A stretch of DNA of 64,000 nt from Actinomadura rubteroloni (lineage in GTDB: Bacteria > Actinomycetota > Actinomycetes > Streptosporangiales > Streptosporangiaceae): positions 62,001 to 126,000 of the forward strand of contig NZ_MTBP01000002.1 in assembly GCF_002911665.1 (NCBI RefSeq). Reading direction: 5' to 3'. The translations under genes were made by a program, and so were the position numbers. The notes under the pieces were generated by a model. It did no database searches. It was not told where the DNA came from and worked only from the letters and a program-made list of their open reading frames with translations. Positions 62,688 through 64,000 of this stretch are shown piece by piece. How positions within the stretch are numbered: the stretch's first letter is position 1; each line of letters starts with the position of its first letter.

Positions 62688-63665
62688 ATGGACCCGATCG
62701 GCAAGAAGATGCTGGCCGTCGTCAAGTCGGAACTCGGCTACACCGAGAAGGGCGACGGCTACACCAAGTTCGGCGAGTGGTACCGCAAGAACGTGGACGG
62801 CGACCACGACGCGTACTTCACCACCGCCCCCTGGTGCGACATGTTCCTCGCCTGGGCCGCGAGCAAGGCGGGCGTCGCCGAGCAGGCCGGGCAGTTCGCG
62901 TCCACGATCGAGCACGCCCACTGGTTCCGCGACCACGGCGCGTGGGGCACCAAGCCCGAGCCGGGGGCCTTCGTCTTCTACGACTGGTCCGGCAGCGGGG
63001 ACATCGACCAGGTCGACCACGTCGGGATCGTCGAGAGCGTCCAGGGCCGCACGATCCACACCATCGAGGGCAACGCCGACGGGTACCAGCTCACCCGCAA
63101 GACCCGCAGCCTGGACGACGTCGTCGGCTTCGGCTACCCCGGCAAGATGCCGGTGCCCGAGAAGTACACGCCCAAGCACGCGGCGCCGCCCGCCAAGGTC
63201 GAGAACATCGGCGCGGCGCCCGCGTCCGCCGCGCCCGCGCAGGGAGCGCCGCAGCACGACGCGCCCGCGTCCAGCGCGCCGACGGTGCCCGCGCAGGACG
63301 TCGTGCTCGGCGGCGTCCTCGCCCTCATCCTCTGCGGGACCGCCGCGCTCGCCGTCGGCCGCGCCACCGCCGCCAAGGCCCCGACGACGCCGCCCATCCG
63401 CGTCCGCAAGCGCGGCCGGCACCACCGCACCGCGCCCGTCGAGCTGCCGGTGGGCGTCACCCCCGCCGACCTCGACGCCGCCGAGTCCACCACGACGGTC
63501 ATGCCGGCCCTGTCCCTCGCCGCCGCCCACGCCGCCGAGGACCACGAGTTCTGGGGCCGCATCGACCGCTTCCGGGACGACGACGACCTCGCCTTCTGGG
63601 ACGCCCTGCACGCCGCCGTCAGCGACGAGCCCGCCGAGTACGCAACGGCCGCCGAGTTCCGCTAG
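62688..63665 (+). CDS. CHAP amidase with C-terminal membrane anchor
   Basis: A 325-residue protein. The CHAP domain (about 1-140) has Cys50 (APWCDMF) and His111 (VDHVGIVE), the catalytic pair, and cleaves peptidoglycan amide or peptide bonds. A Pro/Ala-rich linker follows, then a hydrophobic segment (VVLGGVLALILCGTAALAVG, about 205-224) and a basic, then acidic cytoplasmic tail ending EFR. There is no N-terminal signal peptide, so how the catalytic part gets outside is unclear. The ATG at 62688 is preferred over TTG at 62685. Confidence 0.85.
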   Translation: MDPIGKKMLAVVKSELGYTEKGDGYTKFGEWYRKNVDGDHDAYFTTAPWCDMFLAWAASKAGVAEQAGQFASTIEHAHWFRDHGAWGTKPEPGAFVFYDWSGSGDIDQVDHVGIVESVQGRTIHTIEGNADGYQLTRKTRSLDDVVGFGYPGKMPVPEKYTPKHAAPPAKVENIGAAPASAAPAQGAPQHDAPASSAPTVPAQDVVLGGVLALILCGTAALAVGRATAAKAPTTPPIRVRKRGRHHRTAPVELPVGVTPADLDAAESTTTVMPALSLAAAHAAEDHEFWGRIDRFRDDDDLAFWDALHAAVSDEPAEYATAAEFR

Positions 63666-63721
63666 AGTTAACCCGTCGCCGCGAGGGACCGCCCCGAAAG
63701 GGAAGGCCCGAACAGCGTCAC

Positions 63722-63793
63722 GCGGAAGTGGCTCAGGGGTAGAGCATCACCTTGCCAAGGTGAGGGTCGCGGGTTCAAATCCCGTCTTCCGCT
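63722..63793 (+). tRNA. tRNA-Gly(GCC)
   Basis: Acceptor GCGGAAG (63722-63728) pairs with CTTCCGC (63786-63792). The anticodon GCC is at 63754-63756, inside the loop of a TCACC-GGTGA stem. The T-arm is GGGTTCAAATCCC. First of a cluster with Cys and Val. Confidence 0.95.
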
Positions 63794-63829
63794 CTGAGAG
63801 GCCCTTGCACAGCCAGGCGGTCTCGCTCT

Positions 63830-63900
63830 GGTGGAGTGGCCGAGAGGCGAGGCAACGGCCTGCAAAGCCGTCTACACGGGTTCAAATCCCGTCTCCACCT
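63830..63900 (+). tRNA. tRNA-Cys(GCA)
   Basis: Acceptor GGTGGAG (63830-63836) pairs with CTCCACC (63893-63899). The anticodon loop is CTGCAAA between ACGGC and GCCGT, with GCA at 63862-63864. Confidence 0.95.
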
Positions 63901-63933
63901 CTGGTGCCCGCACCGCAGGCGGATGCGGGCCCC

Positions 63934-64000
63934 GGGCGATTAGCTCAGTGGGAGAGCGCTACCTTGACACGGTAGAGGTCACTGGTTCAATCCCAGTATC
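63934..64000 (+). tRNA. tRNA-Val(GAC), cut by window end
   Basis: GGGCGAT acceptor start at 63934, D-arm AGCTCAGTGGGAGAGC, anticodon loop TTGACAC between CTACC and GGTAG, and T-arm ACTGGTTCAATCCCAGT. The last acceptor bases lie beyond 64000. Confidence 0.93.

Noticed and set aside
63770..63893. Attachment-site copy of tRNA-Pro in the last tRNA cluster
   Set aside because: The shared GGTTCAAATCCCG is just the T-arm common to tRNAs and does not extend into the tRNA-Pro acceptor.
1..64000. CRISPR arrays
   Set aside because: I saw no short direct repeats with regular unique spacers; the 60-600 repeats are contiguous and too long.

Overview
The window is very GC-rich actinobacterial chromosome. 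The evidence is strong codon bias, GTG starts, a tRNA-Gly/Cys/Val cluster, ANTAR-PAS-SpoIIE phosphatases, F420-type PPOX enzymes and CE1758/CE1759-type flavin enzymes. A Thermomonosporaceae-like or Streptomyces-like actinomycete fits, but the sequence alone does not fix the genus.

Layout. 1-620: a degenerate tandem array of about 80-90 bp units. 621-1662: divergent histidine phosphatase and VOC protein. 1701-6317: a tight four-gene operon (every junction is a 4-base ATGA or GTGA overlap). It encodes an unknown protein, a Cas4/Dna2-type PD-(D/E)XK nuclease with a cysteine set, an unknown protein with a beta-rich C-terminus, and an Upf1/Dna2-like SF1B helicase. It looks like a Dna2 machine split over separate genes and is one of the two best novelty candidates. 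6322-20623: ordinary chromosome (ABC ATPase, zinc-ribbon protein, hotdog protein, coiled-coil protein, HrpA helicase, a TetR/peroxiredoxin-like divergon with clear operators, an AKR/quinone reductase operon, an XRE regulator, an ANTAR-PAS-PP2C phosphatase). 20811-21710: a penicillin-binding-fold lipoprotein.

21788-29020: a tRNA-Pro(GGG) followed by an integrase remnant, a P-loop kinase, an unassignable stretch and two divergent large SNF2-type helicases. One helicase resembles DISARM DrmD but no other DISARM gene is present. Base composition is visibly lower in GC than the flanks, so this looks like an acquired and eroded island, and it is the second novelty candidate.

29309-50794: a complete type II polyketide cluster whose core order (oxygenase, TcmI-type cyclase, KS-alpha, CLF, ACP, KR, aromatase/cyclase, oxygenase) is the angucycline order (urdE-F-A-B-C-D-L-M type). 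Added to it are a CtcP-type flavin halogenase, a flavin reductase, three acyl-CoA carboxylase genes (beta, epsilon, alpha), a further FAD monooxygenase, a di-domain ABM protein, two transporters, a TetR regulator, a small BldC-like protein and a JadR1/LanI-like atypical response regulator. No glycosyltransferase or methyltransferase is present, so the predicted product is a chlorinated, oxidatively tailored angucyclinone. Chlorinated angucyclinones such as allocyclinone are the obvious comparison. The CLF carries His where most CLFs carry Gln, and the halogenase has WAWVIG where WxWxIP is usual.

50747-63665: ordinary genes (DUF72, rhodanese, GlxA-type regulator, CE1759/CE1758 flavin pair, NmrA/DUF2867 protein, DinB-like, large LuxR ATPase, LysR, tandem Usp, membrane-anchored CHAP hydrolase). 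63722-64000: tRNA-Gly(GCC), tRNA-Cys(GCA) and a tRNA-Val(GAC) cut by the window end.
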